Assembly: GCA_029339195.1 (NCBI GenBank)
Contig: JAPTJF010000059.1
Coordinates: forward strand, 62,001 to 126,000
Origin: Micractinium sp. NFX-FRZ
Taxonomy: Eukaryota; Chlorophyta; Trebouxiophyceae; Chlorellales; Chlorellaceae
Length of the DNA stretch: 64,000 bases
Direction of reading: 5' to 3'
Notes under the pieces: generated by a model
Databases searched by the model: none
What the model was told of the DNA's origin: nothing
What the model saw: the letters and a program-made list of their open reading frames with translations, nothing else
Part shown: positions 12,601 through 24,452 of the stretch, in pieces
How the letters are laid out: the number at the start of each line of letters is the position of its first letter
How positions within the stretch are numbered: position 1 is the first letter of the stretch
Translations under genes and position numbers: made by a program

Positions 12601-14711
12601 CAGCCTGACCAGCCAGCCCGGCCCGGGGGCAGCACATATGATGAGTGATCACGCCGCATGCATGCATGTACACTGCCACCTCACCCCAAGCACCCTCACC
12701 CCCCCTCCCTCCTGCCTACCGCCGCAGCATCGGCCGCGACGTGGGTGCCGCCAGCGTGCCCGGCCACTCCGAGTACCTTGCCTTCATGGACGACTTCAGA
12801 GACGTTTGGGTGGAGGCTAAAGGTGGGGTGGGGTGGGCGCAGCTCCTGGCGTGGGGGCGGGCTGCCTGCCAGGGTGCGGCCAGCCCCACATGCATGCATT
12901 GCCCTTGCAGGAGAACCGCCGGGCCTCGCCCCCTCCCCAGCTCTCACCAAAGCTTCGCCTTTGCCCTCTTACCCGTCCACCTACAGGCAGCTGGGGCATC
13001 GTCAAGACGCCGCTGGGGCTGCGCTACCCCAAGTGGTCAAAGGTGGGATGGGGTGGTGAGGGTGCTGTGACAGGAGGTCCGACCCTGGCCAATGGCGGCT
13101 GTGGCTGAGCGGGAGCCGCAGCTTCAGGGGTGGGCCTGCAGCAGCATCTGCTGGCAGCCCAAGGTTGCGACGCCTCCCCCCGGCACCTGCCACCCCCTGC
13201 CAACACTGCAGTGGGGCAACCTGCGGTACTCATCCAACGCCGCCTTCACCATGCTGCTGCGCGCTCGCCAGCTGGCGCCAGGAAGCGCGGTGCGTGGGGC
13301 GGCGCTGGCGCCGTTGCCTGCCTGCCCGCCCGTCTGCCTGCTGTGCCGCCCGTGCAGCAGCGCAGCACATGCACTAGTGCAGCGGCAGCGCGGCGGCAGC
13401 GACAGCGCAGCGCATGCGGCAGCTCAGCTTCTGCCATGCGGCATGTGCCCCGTGCATGCGAGCAGCACTGCGGCCCCGCTGTCCTGTGAACCGCTGCTGA
13501 ACCCCTCAACCACCACAGCGCCCACCCCGCACACTCTTTCCACCCCGCCGCCCCGCCCCCCCCCCCCACACACACACACACCTGCAGGAGCGCACCTCCC
13601 TGGTGACAGCTGCCAAGGAAACGATTGACTATGCCCTGGGCAGCACCGGCCGCAGCTTTGTGGTTGGCTGGGGGGTCAACCCGCCGCTGCGGGTGAGCCG
13701 GGGGGGGTGCTCGCTGGGAGTGCGGGGGGGCCCCGGAGCGCACCGGGGTGAGGCTGTGTGGGGGGATCCTGATGTGTGCACAACTTCAGAAAAAAGGGGC
13801 AGCGTGCACACAACACTGGCAAGGCAATGCTGGATTGCTGCAGGTGGCGACAGCGCGTTCATGACCACCCACCCCGACCCATCCTGGCCGCTGCAGGTGC
13901 ATCATGCCGCCGCCTCCTGCCCCGACCCGCCGGCAAAGTGCAGCTGGAGTGCCTTCTCCTCGTCCAAACCCAACCCGCAGGTCGGCGACCGCTTCGGGGC
14001 TGGGTGCACGCTTGCGCCGCTTGCTGATTTGCTGGATGGAAGAGGTGATGCTGGCTGGTGGGCTGCGCGGAGCAGGCTGTGCGGCTGCCAAGAGGGGGCG
14101 TCAGACCAGCCCCTGTGCCCGCCCACCTGCCTGCGGGGTGGAGATTGCCGCTGCTGGCGCACACAACCACTGCTCCACTGCTGCCATTGCCCACTGCCCA
14201 CTGCCCACTGCTGCCACTGCCACTGTCACTGCCACTGCCACAGCTGCCACTGCCCACGGCTTCCGCCTGCAGGTGCTGACCGGTGCTCTGGTGGCGGGAC
14301 CGAAGGGGCCGGGCGACAACACGTATCGCGACAAGAGGGACGACTACATTTCTAACGAGGTGTGTGTGACTGGGGCGGCAGGGAGGGGACAGCGTGTGTG
14401 GTCGCAGGGAGTAGCGTGCAGCAAGGGCCCTGCAGGTTGCCACCGCTCAACTGCCAGCCAAATGCACCACCAGCTCATAGCGGCTCAGCTCTGCCTCCGC
14501 CCAGTGGCCGTCAGCTGCCGCCCACCTGTTGCCAACCCCACGCCCTCGGGCTGTAATCTTCTTCTTCTTCTTCACCTGTTGCCAACTAATACAAATGTCC
14601 TCACACCAACTCAAACCCCTCCTGCAAACGCCTTTCTTCCAGGTGACGATTGACCACAATGCCGGCTTCACGGCGGCACTGGCGGGCCTGTTGGAGATGG
14701 TGGGCGCCTGA
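9361..14711 (+). CDS. Secreted glycoside hydrolase family 9 endo-beta-1,4-glucanase
   Basis: Endoglucanase hydrolysing beta-1,4-glucan, probably wall remodelling or daughter-cell release. Sixteen exons: 9361-9432, 9605-9904, 10030-10467, 10724-10839, 11090-11295, 11583-11671, 11844-11982, 12160-12329, 12462-12520, 12728-12822, 12987-13042, 13212-13289, 13588-13692, 13897-13980, 14273-14359, 14643-14711; 720 aa, all in phase. Residues 1-24 are a signal peptide (MRRR, then a Leu/Ala core ending LAAQ). Residues 25-124 are Ala/Thr-rich, including a run of 11 Ala from a GCC repeat. Residues 125-265 are a Pro/Ser linker (PPPPSPP type) as in algal hydroxyproline-rich proteins. The catalytic domain opens YLFYEAQRSGRLP and has the GH9 base motif GGWYDAGDYIK, HHAAASCP, DPSW, and the acid Glu in NEVTIDHNAGFTAAL just before the stop. 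A linker in front of the catalytic domain, without a recognised N-terminal module, is unusual. Family assignment is firm. Confidence 0.95.
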
Positions 14712-16292
14712 GGCGGCACCGAGGCGGGACCGACCTGCTGTCAGCAGCAGGCAATGCAGCACAGGGCACCCGCCCGACGGCCTGGCGCCAGCCCAACCCG
14801 TGCCCATATTACGCCTCGACGTGGCAGCCAGCACAGAAAACAATGCGGTGCACAGCCCGCAGTTCAGATTCATACATGCATGTGCACTCCTGACTTCCAC
14901 CATCCGACCACCTTCATAAAAGAACCCGTCTACAACCATCCCCCTCCATGAGTCCAGCCCCCATGTTCTCATTCTTTCCATTCTTCCAAAAGTGGTGTCG
15001 TCATCCCAGGCAAGTAACGTCCACTGGGCGGTGCATGAATTCCTGCCCTCCACATCTCCCTACGGGTGCTCCCCCGTTTCTCACACACCACCGCTCCACG
15101 CCGTCTGCACGCACTCATCTCCCAAACCTGCTTTTCAACTGTAACTTTCTGGCAAGCTCAAGTGGACAGGCTGGTTTGCACAAGACCCTAAACCTGCTTC
15201 GCAGCTGTGCAGTGCCACAAGAAAGGGGGATAGGGCAAACCGTTGGGATGTGCGCTTGCGCCCAGCCTGCCGCCAGCAGGGCCAGATCCGATTGCAAGCA
15301 TGTGACCGGGTGTGGTACACGATTACACACAGCTGCGCCGTCCTGATATTCCTCGTCTCGCGCCCTTACCGCCTGCTAGCAGGCACACGAGAACTCCGGG
15401 AAGCACTCCGGGAAGCAGCCTCACACAGCCAGCAGACAGCAGAGTGCCCTGGAGCCGCCAGGTGCACGCGCGCCCAGCTTCGGATTTCCATCAGGTAATT
15501 GAGCAACAGGGAGGCGGTGGCGCTGCAGGCGTGGGCACTCGCCGTTCAGCGCTCGGACCGCTGGGGCAAGGCTGCGGATACTATTCCCAAATCCGGCGCT
15601 GCCTGGTTGCGTCAACCCAGCGCGGTGTGCTGGTGGGGGCTGTCGGAAATGGGCGGTGAGGCGGAGGCCCAATTGCGCGCTGGGTTTTGGCCCGCCGCCG
15701 CCTCGGCCGGCAGGAGGCGGGTCGACCACGCCCGCCCGCCCGCTGCACTTCATGCCCAGGAAGCAGGCACCAAACGCCCCCAGCATCTATGCTTTACCTT
15801 TTTACGATAATTGACGGAAGGGTGGTGGGGGTAGCGAATCAGACTTCCAATCTCTTGTGGTGTGTGGGCTGCAGCCCGGCTCCGGTACGCCACTCGCTAC
15901 CTACCTGGCTTCATCCGCCCCCCACCCATCTGCCTCCTCATGCAGTCTCCTCTCTCACTCCAGTAAACACATTGGCGGCAGAGCGCACACAGGAACAGGC
16001 AAGCCCGTGGAGCAGCGAAGGCAGCTGGCCCTGTGCCAGCTTGAACGGGGCGGCGCACACACCCTCACGTGGCACCACACCTTCCTCCCCAGCTTCCTCC
16101 CGCTTGAGAGACGGCCATTTTGCTAGTTTGGCGGCACTTCACCGATGGATCAAGTGCAGCAGGGGCATGGCTCTCCACCGCTGGGGTGGCCAGCCAGCAC
16201 CCCTCACCCAGCCGGCCTCACGCCCCCCCACGCTCTGACCCCTACCCCCCCACACACTGCCCCCTTGCACTCCTTGCACTGTTCATCTGCAG
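14712..16292. other. gene-free interval, 1.6 kb
   Basis: 3' flank of the GH9 gene and 5' flank of the Gln/Ala-rich gene. A TGTAA word near 15,139 is a possible but distant polyadenylation signal for GH9. Open frames at 15,421-15,786 (minus) and 15,499-15,810 (plus) are not supported by splice or family patterns. An untranslated or short first exon of the gene at 16,293 may lie here, because its ATG directly follows a CAG acceptor-like sequence. Confidence 0.45.
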
Positions 16293-18284
16293 ATGTCGAT
16301 GCTGAGGGGGCATGTCACAGCAGACGGCGGCAGCACATATCAATGCATCTGGGAGTGTGGCCCCTGGCCCCCCGCCGACGTCCCGTGGCGGGGCGCCACC
16401 GCTGCCGAGTGTGCGGCCCACTTGACGAGCACCCCGCCGCCTCAGCACGGTGCCGGCGCCCCGCTTGGCGGGCACGTGCAGACGCACGCCCACCCTCAGC
16501 AGCATCACCCCAGCTTGCCGCCTCCCGGGTGCACAGAGCGTGGCACGCAGCAGTCCTCCTGTGGCGGCGTGCCCTCGGCGCTGGCGCCGCTGCCGCCCAA
16601 CCAGCAGCGTGCGGCGCTGCTGCTGCTGCTGGAGCGGCAGCAGCAGGTGCTGCGGCAGCAGCGGGAGCAGCAGGACCGGTGGTGCGCGGCTGCGCAGGCG
16701 GAGCTGCGCCGACGCGAGCAGGCACAGCGTGGGGTCACGACAGCGGCAGCAGCGCAGCAGCCGCCCAAAGCAGCCGCGGCAGCAGCACAGCGGGCGCCCG
16801 GTGCAGCCGCAGCCGCAGCCCTGCACCCGCCCAGTGCAGGCGCCCCCGCCTTCCCACAGCCGCCCAGCAGTGCAGCCGTGCGACACCAGGCCGCCCTGGG
16901 CTCGCTGCGCAAGCGGCCCAGGCAGGAGTTGGATCAGGGCAGTGATGAGCGTTGCGGGCAGCCATTGGCCCGGGGATCCTCCCCCACCACCCCCTGGTGC
17001 TTTGAGGAGCTGGGGCGCCACGTCACTAGGCTGCGGTGGGAGGTTGCCTTGCTGGCACAGCAGCAGCACGCGGCAGAGGCAGGCCTGCTGGCGCGGCAGC
17101 AGGCAGCGGCAGCAGAGGCAGGCTTGGTGGCACAGCAGCAGGCGCAGGCTGCTGCACAGGCGGCGCTGCTGGCGCGGCAGGAGCAGGCAGTTGAGGCGGC
17201 CGCGGCTGTGGAGCAGGGCAGGGTGGGCAGGCCCAAGCAGCGTGGGCAGGCTGGGGGGCAGGTGTATCAGCCTGCACCAGGCATGCTGCGCCAGGCAGCA
17301 CCACCCAGCCCCTCTCTGCAGCCGGCACTGCTGCCGAAGCAGCGGGAGGCACGCAGGGCACTGCCGCCAGTGCAAGCAGCCGAGCTGCCAGTGCCGCCAA
17401 CCTTGGAGCTTGGCACGGCGTGGGGCAGCAGCATCCCGGGTGGCGAGGCGCATGTGCAGGCTGGCCTGCCTGCAGCTGCTTGGCAATGGGAGGAGCTGGC
17501 AGGTGACGTGACGGCGCTGCTGCCGCCGGTGGCGCTCGAGGTAGGTGGGAGGTTGGCTTGGGAGAGGAAGCACTACGTCGCAGGCGTAGTGGCCTGCCTC
17601 GCCGTGCGTTGCGCCTCCCTGCCCCGCCCTGCCCTGCCCTGCCCTGCCCTCTCCAAGCCCTGGCCCCTGGCCTCTGAGCCCTCCCGGCAACTGGCCCCTC
17701 CCTGGCAGCCGCCAGCCCCTGAACAGCCGCCACCTGGCCTCCCCCACAGCCTCGCCCAGTTGTCGCAGCAGCTCCCCATCCATCCCCCAGCAGACACAGC
17801 ACCCCTCTGCCGCCCCTTGTTCTTGCAGCCTGCCAACAGCTGGGGGCGCCTCTTGGTGTCTCCCAGCACCGAGGCGCTTCTGGACAGCCTGTGGCAGGAT
17901 GAGGAACTTCCTGACGACACTTTCTTCCTGTCCAGTGCGCCCTGCACAACTGGCGGCAGCGGTGCCGGTGGCACCAGCGCACCCCTGCCGGGCGTCCCAC
18001 ACGTCACTGCAGGCACCAACAGCGGCCGGGTTTCTTTCGATGCTGAGAGCCAGAGGCAGGCCAGCAGCGGCCCGGGGCAGGCGTGTGGAGATGCGCCAGC
18101 GGCCTGGCTGGCCCCGCCGCCGCAAGCTGGCATGGCGCAACCGCACGGCTGGCGGCAGCAGGGTCAGCAGGGGCAGGCGCCGTGGGCGGTGCGTTCCCCT
18201 GGCCAGGCTCCCTCCCTGCTGCTGGAGACTTCTGAGCAGCAGTGGGCGGTCGTGCTTGATGACGGCAGCAGGGGGAGGATGTAG
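16293..18284 (+). CDS. Unrecognised Gln/Ala-rich protein, member A of a two-gene family
   Basis: Not recognised. Exons 16293-17540 and 17829-18284 give 567 aa. Blocks shared in order with the gene at 59,401-61,511: a Gln-rich helix ending REQQDRWCAAAQAELR (about residues 112-142); WEVALLAQQQ; LPVPPTLE; TALLPPVALE exactly at the exon junction; and, opening the second exon region, STEALLDSLW followed by an acidic stretch (QDEELPDDTFF). Between the blocks the chain is Ala/Gln/Pro low complexity, with repeats of the type LLARQQAAAAEAG predicted to form a coil. A basic cluster LRKRPRQE sits near residue 210. No signal peptide or membrane segment is seen. The acidic-hydrophobic C-terminal block plus basic patch could suit a transcriptional regulator, but that is only a guess. 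The intron is readable in frame, so a retained-intron form is possible. The start is uncertain: ATG abuts a possible acceptor. Confidence 0.68.
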   Translation: MSMLRGHVTADGGSTYQCIWECGPWPPADVPWRGATAAECAAHLTSTPPPQHGAGAPLGGHVQTHAHPQQHHPSLPPPGCTERGTQQSSCGGVPSALAPLPPNQQRAALLLLLERQQQVLRQQREQQDRWCAAAQAELRRREQAQRGVTTAAAAQQPPKAAAAAAQRAPGAAAAAALHPPSAGAPAFPQPPSSAAVRHQAALGSLRKRPRQELDQGSDERCGQPLARGSSPTTPWCFEELGRHVTRLRWEVALLAQQQHAAEAGLLARQQAAAAEAGLVAQQQAQAAAQAALLARQEQAVEAAAAVEQGRVGRPKQRGQAGGQVYQPAPGMLRQAAPPSPSLQPALLPKQREARRALPPVQAAELPVPPTLELGTAWGSSIPGGEAHVQAGLPAAAWQWEELAGDVTALLPPVALEVGGRLAWERKHYVAGVVACLAVRCASLPRPALPCPALSKPWPLASEPSRQLAPPWQPPAPEQPPPGLPHSLAQLSQQLPIHPPADTAPLCRPLFLQPANSWGRLLVSPSTEALLDSLWQDEELPDDTFFLSSAPCTTGGSGAGGTSAPLPGVPHVTAGTNSGRVSFDAESQRQASSGPGQACGDAPAAWLAPPPQAGMAQPHGWRQQGQQGQAPWAVRSPGQAPSLLLETSEQQWAVVLDDGSRGRM

Positions 18285-18308
18285 ACCCCAGAGCTGCAGT
18301 GAGCGTGC

Positions 18309-18357
<49 letters not shown>
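18309..18357. repeat. (CAG)n microsatellite
   Basis: About 15 CAG/GCA units, 25 bases after the stop codon of the gene at 16,293-18,284, so probably in its 3' UTR. Confidence 0.9.
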
Positions 18358-18862
18358 AGCCAGCAGGCGTGCCCCGCCGCGCCCTGCCGCCCCGCCCATC
18401 AACGTGCCGGTTGGAGCTGTGTCTGGTGGGTTGCACACTTCGTGCTAACCTCCAGCACTCCCTGCCTGGCCCGCTTCCCCCCGCCCGCCACCCCCTTCCC
18501 CCCCATACATACATCAACATATGCACGTCACTGCACAGCACCTTTCACCTGCCCTGTTGTCAACCCCCCAAGCCTAGGCCCGCCAAATCAATGCATGCCG
18601 CACCTGCTCCAGCCCTTTGCGCCACGACTTGAGCTTCGTTCTCAACACCACTTTTTATTGTCGCTCAAAACTCAAAACAAGCATCCACCCCACATGCATG
18701 CTGCACCACGAGCAGCCCCTGCTGCCTGGGGCTATTGGGATGCTGCCAGCCCCAACTTGGCGCACTTTCTTCCCATTTTTCTTCCCATTTTTCAGACCTG
18801 CTCACCCCATGTCACAAGGTCGCCCATTTTTTTTTCCAATTTTGCAAATTAGGTCCTCTTTG

Positions 18863-19040
18863 AGTGGCAAGACCTCCCCCGTGTGCTCCCAATTTTCAAA
18901 ACCAAGCTCCCATTTTAGAGTGGCAAGACCTCCATCGTATGCTCTCACTTGTCCAAACCACGCTCCCATTTTAGTGGCACGACCTCCCCGGTTGCTCCCG
19001 AGTTCCAATTCAGGCATTTGAATGAGTGGCAAGGCTTCCC
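18863..19040. repeat. Degenerate tandem repeat, about 55 bp unit
   Basis: Four units begin with AGTGGCAAGACCTCC or a close variant at 18,863, 18,919, 18,973 and 19,025, spaced 56, 54 and 52. Between them recur CGTGTGCTCC- and GCTCCCATTTTAG-like words. No coding pattern. Confidence 0.75.
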
Positions 19041-20515
19041 CCCTTTGGTTAACACCCGTTCAAAGCGTTCATCATCATATCACTCATTGCCGTCACGCCG
19101 TTGACCCGTCACCATCCCACCATCCCATCATGTCATCATAATATCATCATGTCAGTGCCACAGCTGCGGTAAAGCACACACACATGCTGTGCATGCTATG
19201 CCTCAGCTGCACCTCCGCCCCATGCACACATCCCCCCTTCCCTACCCAGCGCCTTTGGCTTCCACCCATCGCCCATCAATCCCTGCGGCCTCGAGTGAAG
19301 GACATGCACTGCATGTACTTTAGGCCCCCCACACCCTGTGCTGAACTCTTGCACTACACACCCACCCCAGCACCCCGGCTCCCTGCATTGCACTGACACT
19401 ACTTGCTGCGGCCCAGGGCGCACACGCCATCTTGCATCCCAAGTTTTCCTCCCCCCTCCCCCCACCCCTACCCCCCGTCTCATGTGCCTCGCGGCTGTCG
19501 CACCAATTGGGTCCATTTTCTCCAACTCAACTCAAAATACAGTGTCCCAGCATAGCGCTATCTGCGTACTTTCCATTTTGTGATTTTCAATTTTGATGCT
19601 CCGCTCCCCTTGGTAAGCGACCCCAAGCGATGGTTGCCCTTCTGCTTGATTGTTACAGCGTGTGGAAGGGCAAGTTGCAGCGGCGCCGGTCTGAACACGG
19701 GAGCAGTAGGTTGGGCGGCTTGAGGGCGAATGAAAGGTGGCGCTGTTGTCAAGCTGTCATGCACGTGCCCAGGTGCGGCGGTGTGATCAGTCAGGGTGTG
19801 CCAGCCCCTCTCTCTGTCGGCGCAGCTGGGCATGTACAGGAGCCGAGGGTGCACCGACGGGCAGTGGGCAGAGCAGTTGACAGCTGGCGCACTGCCCACA
19901 TTGTGTTCATGTCTCGACTTCCTCCCAAACGCGAGCATGAACAGGTATCATACAGCTCGGCGCCACATACCCTGGCAGGCATCCAAAGCAGCACAACCGT
20001 GCACGACGACCCCCAGGCACTACACAACCGTGCAGGGAACCCCCTGGCACAACGTTGACCATGGGTGCAGCGTGCTGAACCACGCGGCCACCCTGGATGC
20101 ATTGATGAGCTATCGCACGCATTTTGAATCTGCTCCAAACACACCACCTGCCGCATCAAGGCTCCTGCAGCATGCCGCTCGATAGCCGGCTTGGCAGCGC
20201 TCAAAAGCACGCCCCTCACGTGAGCCTGCTGCACTGGGTGCGCGACCTGACCCCAGCAAAGACAGTCAAGTAAACATATGTGCACTGTATTCTTGCTCAG
20301 CCGAGGCGCACTTCTGCGTCTCCGCCCACCGGCAAAACCTCCGCCCCGCCAGCGGGACGGCGGCAGGTACTGCCCGCCTCTGTGGCGCCAGCATCCGGCG
20401 TGTTTGGCTCTGTTCACGGATTGCAGCTCAATTGTGTTCGCTCCGAGGCCCAGGCGTGCCGCTGCGACAGCCTGCTCTCCGGCCGGAGTGTTTCCGCACC
20501 ACACAGTCGGCTAGA

Positions 20516-23500
20516 ATGCAGCGCTGCGCGGCCACTCAGCTGCATGCCGCAAATGTGCCAGGCGGGAGGCCCCGGCTGCTGCGGTCGGGCGCCCGGCAGG
20601 CAGCGGGAGCCCCACTGCAGCGCCGGGTAGCGCAGGGGCCCTGGCTCCTGCAACACGCGCAGCGGGCTACCGGGGCCTGCAGGGCCGCGCAGCAGGAGCA
20701 GCCGCCGCCGCCGCAGGAGCCGGGGCAGGCCGCCACCCAGCCGCCCGCGCTCGTGGGCGAGGACGCCGCCGTGTTTGATGTGTCGCAGCAGAGCCTGCGC
20801 AGCTGGGCAATCTTCTCGGTGCTGCTGACGGGCGTGCTGGCGATGCTGTACCCGGTGGGTGGCCGAGGCTGGGAGATGCGGGCGGAAAGGGCGTTGCATG
20901 GGCAGGCCGCACTCAGCCGGGCCCCCTGCCTGCTGCTCTTCCCACGTGCGCCCTCCGCCAGTCGCCGCACTTGGGGCCGGGCAGGCCGCACTTGGGGCCG
21001 GGCAGTGACCCGGCCTCTGCTTCCCCTTCCTTCTGCAACGCCCGCCCAACCCTGACCCGGATTTCCTGTCTCTGCTGCCCTGCCGCCACCCCTCTGCATT
21101 CGCAGGTATGGATTGCCCCTGGGGTGGGCCTGGGAGACGACTTCATCTCGGCCCTCTCCTCGCTCTCCCAAGACTCGTCTGTCGTCATGCTAGCAATCCT
21201 GCTGGTGTTTGCCATTGCACACAGCGGCCTCGCCTTCCTGCGCCCCTATGGTGAGGGTGAGGGCGGGGCGCATGGTGGGCCAGGAGGGGCGGGGTGAATG
21301 GGGGCGGGGGGCTGTGAACGGCAGCTGGCTGAGGGCAGCGCAAAGAGCAACAGGGACAGTGTTGAGATTATAGGTGAAGCGAGGCGGGTGATGACTCCTA
21401 CTGCCACCTCTGGAACCACTCACTGTTGTTCGGCCCCCACCCTCACCCTCTCCCCCACCCCTGCAGGTGAGCCGGCCATCTGGCCCCCCATCTTACCGCG
21501 TCATGTTTGCCGCCCTTCCCCCTGTGGGCACCGCCCATCTGCCATCTCACCCCCTCCCCCCACCCCTGCAGGCGAGCAGGCCATCGGGGCGCGCGCCTAC
21601 CGCGTCGTGTTTGCCCTGGTGTCGCTGCCGCTGGCCATCGCCGCCGTGGTGTACTTTATTGACCACCGCTACGACGGCGTGCCGCTGTGGAACGTCAGGT
21701 GAGCTCGCTCTGGGCATGCCTGGTTTGTGGCTGGCGAGTTGACACGGGCGCTTCGTCTGATACCGGGGGGTGCCGCAACGGGGACGTCAGGTGTATGTGC
21801 TGACGTGGTCGTTGCCGCGAACACTGGCTGATGCGGCGTGGCGGCAACACTTTGACACATTCATGCAAAGACGCATGACCACTGCCTCTCTTCCTGCCCG
21901 CCTTCTTTCTACCCCTCCCGCTCCCGCAGGGGCATGACCGGCGTGCACGAGCTGGTGTGGGGCCTCTCCTTCCTCTCCTTCTACTTCCTCTACCCCTCCA
22001 CATTCAACATCCTGGAGGTGAGCAGGTGTGAGGGGGGGAGACAGCGGGGCATGGTGCTGGGCTGACGGGGCGCCACGTCAGCGGCGGCCATGTCAGCGGC
22101 AGGCAGCAGGGGGGATGCGCCGTGGATTCACCCAGCATGCACGGCATAGTCAGATCCCGTCGCCCACCTGTGTGTCAAGCACACCTACAGGTGGCTGCTG
22201 TGGCTGAGCCCAGACTACGCACTGTAATCCGCGGTACTGAGCAAGCGCTTGTGTTTACCTTGCAACGACCAACCCAGGTGGCTGCCGTGGATGAGCCCAA
22301 GCTGCACATGTGGGAGACGGGCATCATGCGCATCACGCGGCACCCGCAGGTGGGGGCAGAGGGGCGGTGCTGTGCGCCGTAAGCATTGCTGGGCAGGCGG
22401 GCAAGTGCCGTGAGTGGTGGTGGTGCATGCGCATTACCCGCCACCCGCAGGTGTTCTGACCTCTTTGCGCCGCCCGCTCCGCCGCCGGCCAAGCCTCCTG
22501 CTGCCGTCTTCCAACCTCCCATGCTCCGATGCCGCGCCTGCCTGCCGTGCAGATGGTGGGGCAGGCGATCTGGTGCTTTGCCCACACGCTGTGGATCGGC
22601 AGCAGCTTCATGGTGGGTGGGTGGGTTGCGTGGTGTGCTGTGTTGCAGTTGCACCCTGTGTTACAGCGGCTTCCTGGATGTGCCTCAGCATTCGTTGGTT
22701 GAGTGGAAGCTGACGCTTGCGCTGGCCTGGTCAGCTGGGGACGAGCGCAGGCTGCCCTCCGGCACCAGATGCTGGTGGCGGACGCTGCCTGCCCACCCCT
22801 GCCCTTGCTTGTGTCCTGACCCTTGCTCTTGTTTTGCCACTCACAAGCATACACTCCTCTCCTTCACCCGTCCCTGTTCTCTGCCTCAGCAGCTGGCAGT
22901 CGCCTTTTTGAGCCTGATGGCTTGCCGCCCCCTGCACACACACACAACACCCTCACACTCCCAACCTGTCTGTTTGCCCGCTCCGGCACCACAACACCAC
23001 CTGACACCTGGCCCCGCAGGTGGCCACGGCCCTCTTGAGGACCCAACTGCCACACCACAGCTGGCTGCAACACTCGCTCACTCTTGCACACAAGCTGTGG
23101 CTGCACTTGCGCAGGTGGTCACCTCACTAGGCCTGATGGCGCACCACCTGTTTGGCTGCTGGCACGGAGACTACCGCCTGAAGCGCAAGTGAGTGGGCGG
23201 TCCGATTTGCGTAAATTGGTGTACTGACGGATGGGCAACGGGGAGGCTTGAAGGGAGGAAGGCAGGAGCGGGGCAGAGGGAGGGCAGCTGGCCTGGAAGC
23301 TCAGGCGAGTGAATGTGGTGGCCTGGCTGAGTGCCATCTGCACTGCCCATACACCAGAATGCACTGTTCCGATAGAGTGCGCCGTGCGGCAGTGCTGCGC
23401 ACTGCTCCGTAACTCTCAGTGTTCTTGGCTGCTCTGGCCCTGCAGGTACGGCGATGCCTTTGAGGAGGTCAAGGCGCGCACCTCCACGCTGCCCTTCCAG

Positions 23501-23830
23501 GCTGTCCTGGAGGGGCGGCAGGTGCTGCCTCAGGACTACTACAAGGTGCGCCCCCTCCACCCCTCCTCTTGGCCCTCCTTTCACAAACTTGTGTTGTGTG
23601 CATGTATTAAGTGTTTGAATTTGATGGTTGTGCGGTGTAGTGTTGTGTGTCGCTCATTCCTCACCCCTCCCACTCAATCTGTACTGACTCCTCCCTTCCA
23701 CCACCACCCCTCCCCTCTCCCCCCGCAGGAGTTCCTGCGCGGCCCGTACTTTGCCCTCCTCCCCTTCTGCGTGGGCGCATACCTGTGCCACCCGCTCATG
23801 CAGCGCGCCGCATACTACCTGGGCTGGTGA
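20516..23830 (+). CDS. Z-ISO: 15-cis-zeta-carotene isomerase Z-ISO
   Basis: Plastid membrane haem enzyme converting 9,15,9'-tri-cis- to 9,9'-di-cis-zeta-carotene between phytoene desaturase and zeta-carotene desaturase. Nine exons: 20516-20854, 21106-21250, 21572-21698, 21930-22017, 22278-22349, 22553-22612, 23115-23188, 23446-23545, 23729-23830; 368 aa, all phases consistent. The first ~85 residues form an Arg/Ala/Gln-rich transit peptide. The NnrU-type membrane domain shows [96 protein letters not shown] and [13 protein letters not shown] at the C-terminus, matching plant Z-ISO block by block. Conserved His in HSG and HH are the presumed haem ligands, from family knowledge. The gene converges with the metallophosphatase gene. 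Introns hold decayed exon copies (see findings). Confidence 0.95.
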
Positions 23831-24452
23831 GCATGCAACAGAACACGGCACAGCACAGCACGGCACGGCACGGCACAGCAAACAGATGGTGCGCACTAGC
23901 CGTTACGATCCCGCCCGCCAATGCGGCACGTCACATACTACCTGGACTGATGAGCAGAGGGCAATCCATCTCCTGCACGGGCTGGTGTTCAGGCGGTTTG
24001 GCCTCTTTTTGGGCACCGCTGCCACGTGCCATTTTCACACAATCATGACAACCCCTACACTCCTTCGCCTGCCCCCCCATTGGGTGGCTCCCGCCTGCTC
24101 TCCCCGCTTCTTGTCAGTGCACGTCTGCGAATCTTGAATACTAATGCAACAGTGGTACAGGGTGAGATGAGCAGAGCCTGTGCTGCAGTGTCCCAGCAGG
24201 CAGGCGGGGCTCTGGCAAGGCAGGCTGCGCCGAGGGCAGCATGGTGTGGCATGAAAGGGGGTCAGTGCGGGTCGAGTACAAGGGCGGGAGGTTCAAAGAT
24301 TAAGGCGTGGTGACAGGTGGGGCACGCCGGCAGTGCATGGCGGACGCTGGTGCAGAGGTGTGATGAGCAGCCAGGGGCTCTCGGTGCCAGCGAGCCAGCC
24401 CTCGCAGCTCCCCTGGCGCTGCTCTCGGCCCCAAGAGCCGGGGCCGGAGGCG
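23831..24452. other. convergent 3' flank, 0.6 kb
   Basis: Between the stops of Z-ISO (plus) and the metallophosphatase (minus). It contains a decayed copy of the Z-ISO last-exon end at about 23,910-23,956 and a CGGCACAGCA short tandem run near 23,848-23,880. No gene seen. Confidence 0.6.

Larger units (their letters stand above)
18285..20515. other. gene-poor interval with repeats, 2.2 kb
   Basis: Begins with a CAG-rich tract just after the stop, then becomes less GC-rich, with degenerate tandem repeats at 18.86-19.04 kb and short CATCAT-type repeats near 19.07-19.16 kb. The frame at 19,791-20,504 (minus) lacks any conserved look. The last 200 bp are the 5' flank of Z-ISO. No gene is supported. 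Confidence 0.5.

Noticed and set aside
16242..18146. 634-codon open frame antisense to the Gln/Ala-rich gene
   Set aside because: It is a shadow of the sense frame; only the sense frame shares blocks and intron position with its paralogue.
19791..20504. Long minus-strand open frame (237 codons) upstream of Z-ISO
   Set aside because: No recognisable motif, no splice-consistent extension, and composition like the flanking spacer; in GC-rich DNA frames of this length arise by chance.
21457..21530. Possible alternative exon 3 of Z-ISO
   Set aside because: Similar to the real exon start and preceded by an acceptor, but the frame breaks and the conserved residues are lost; treated as a decayed copy.
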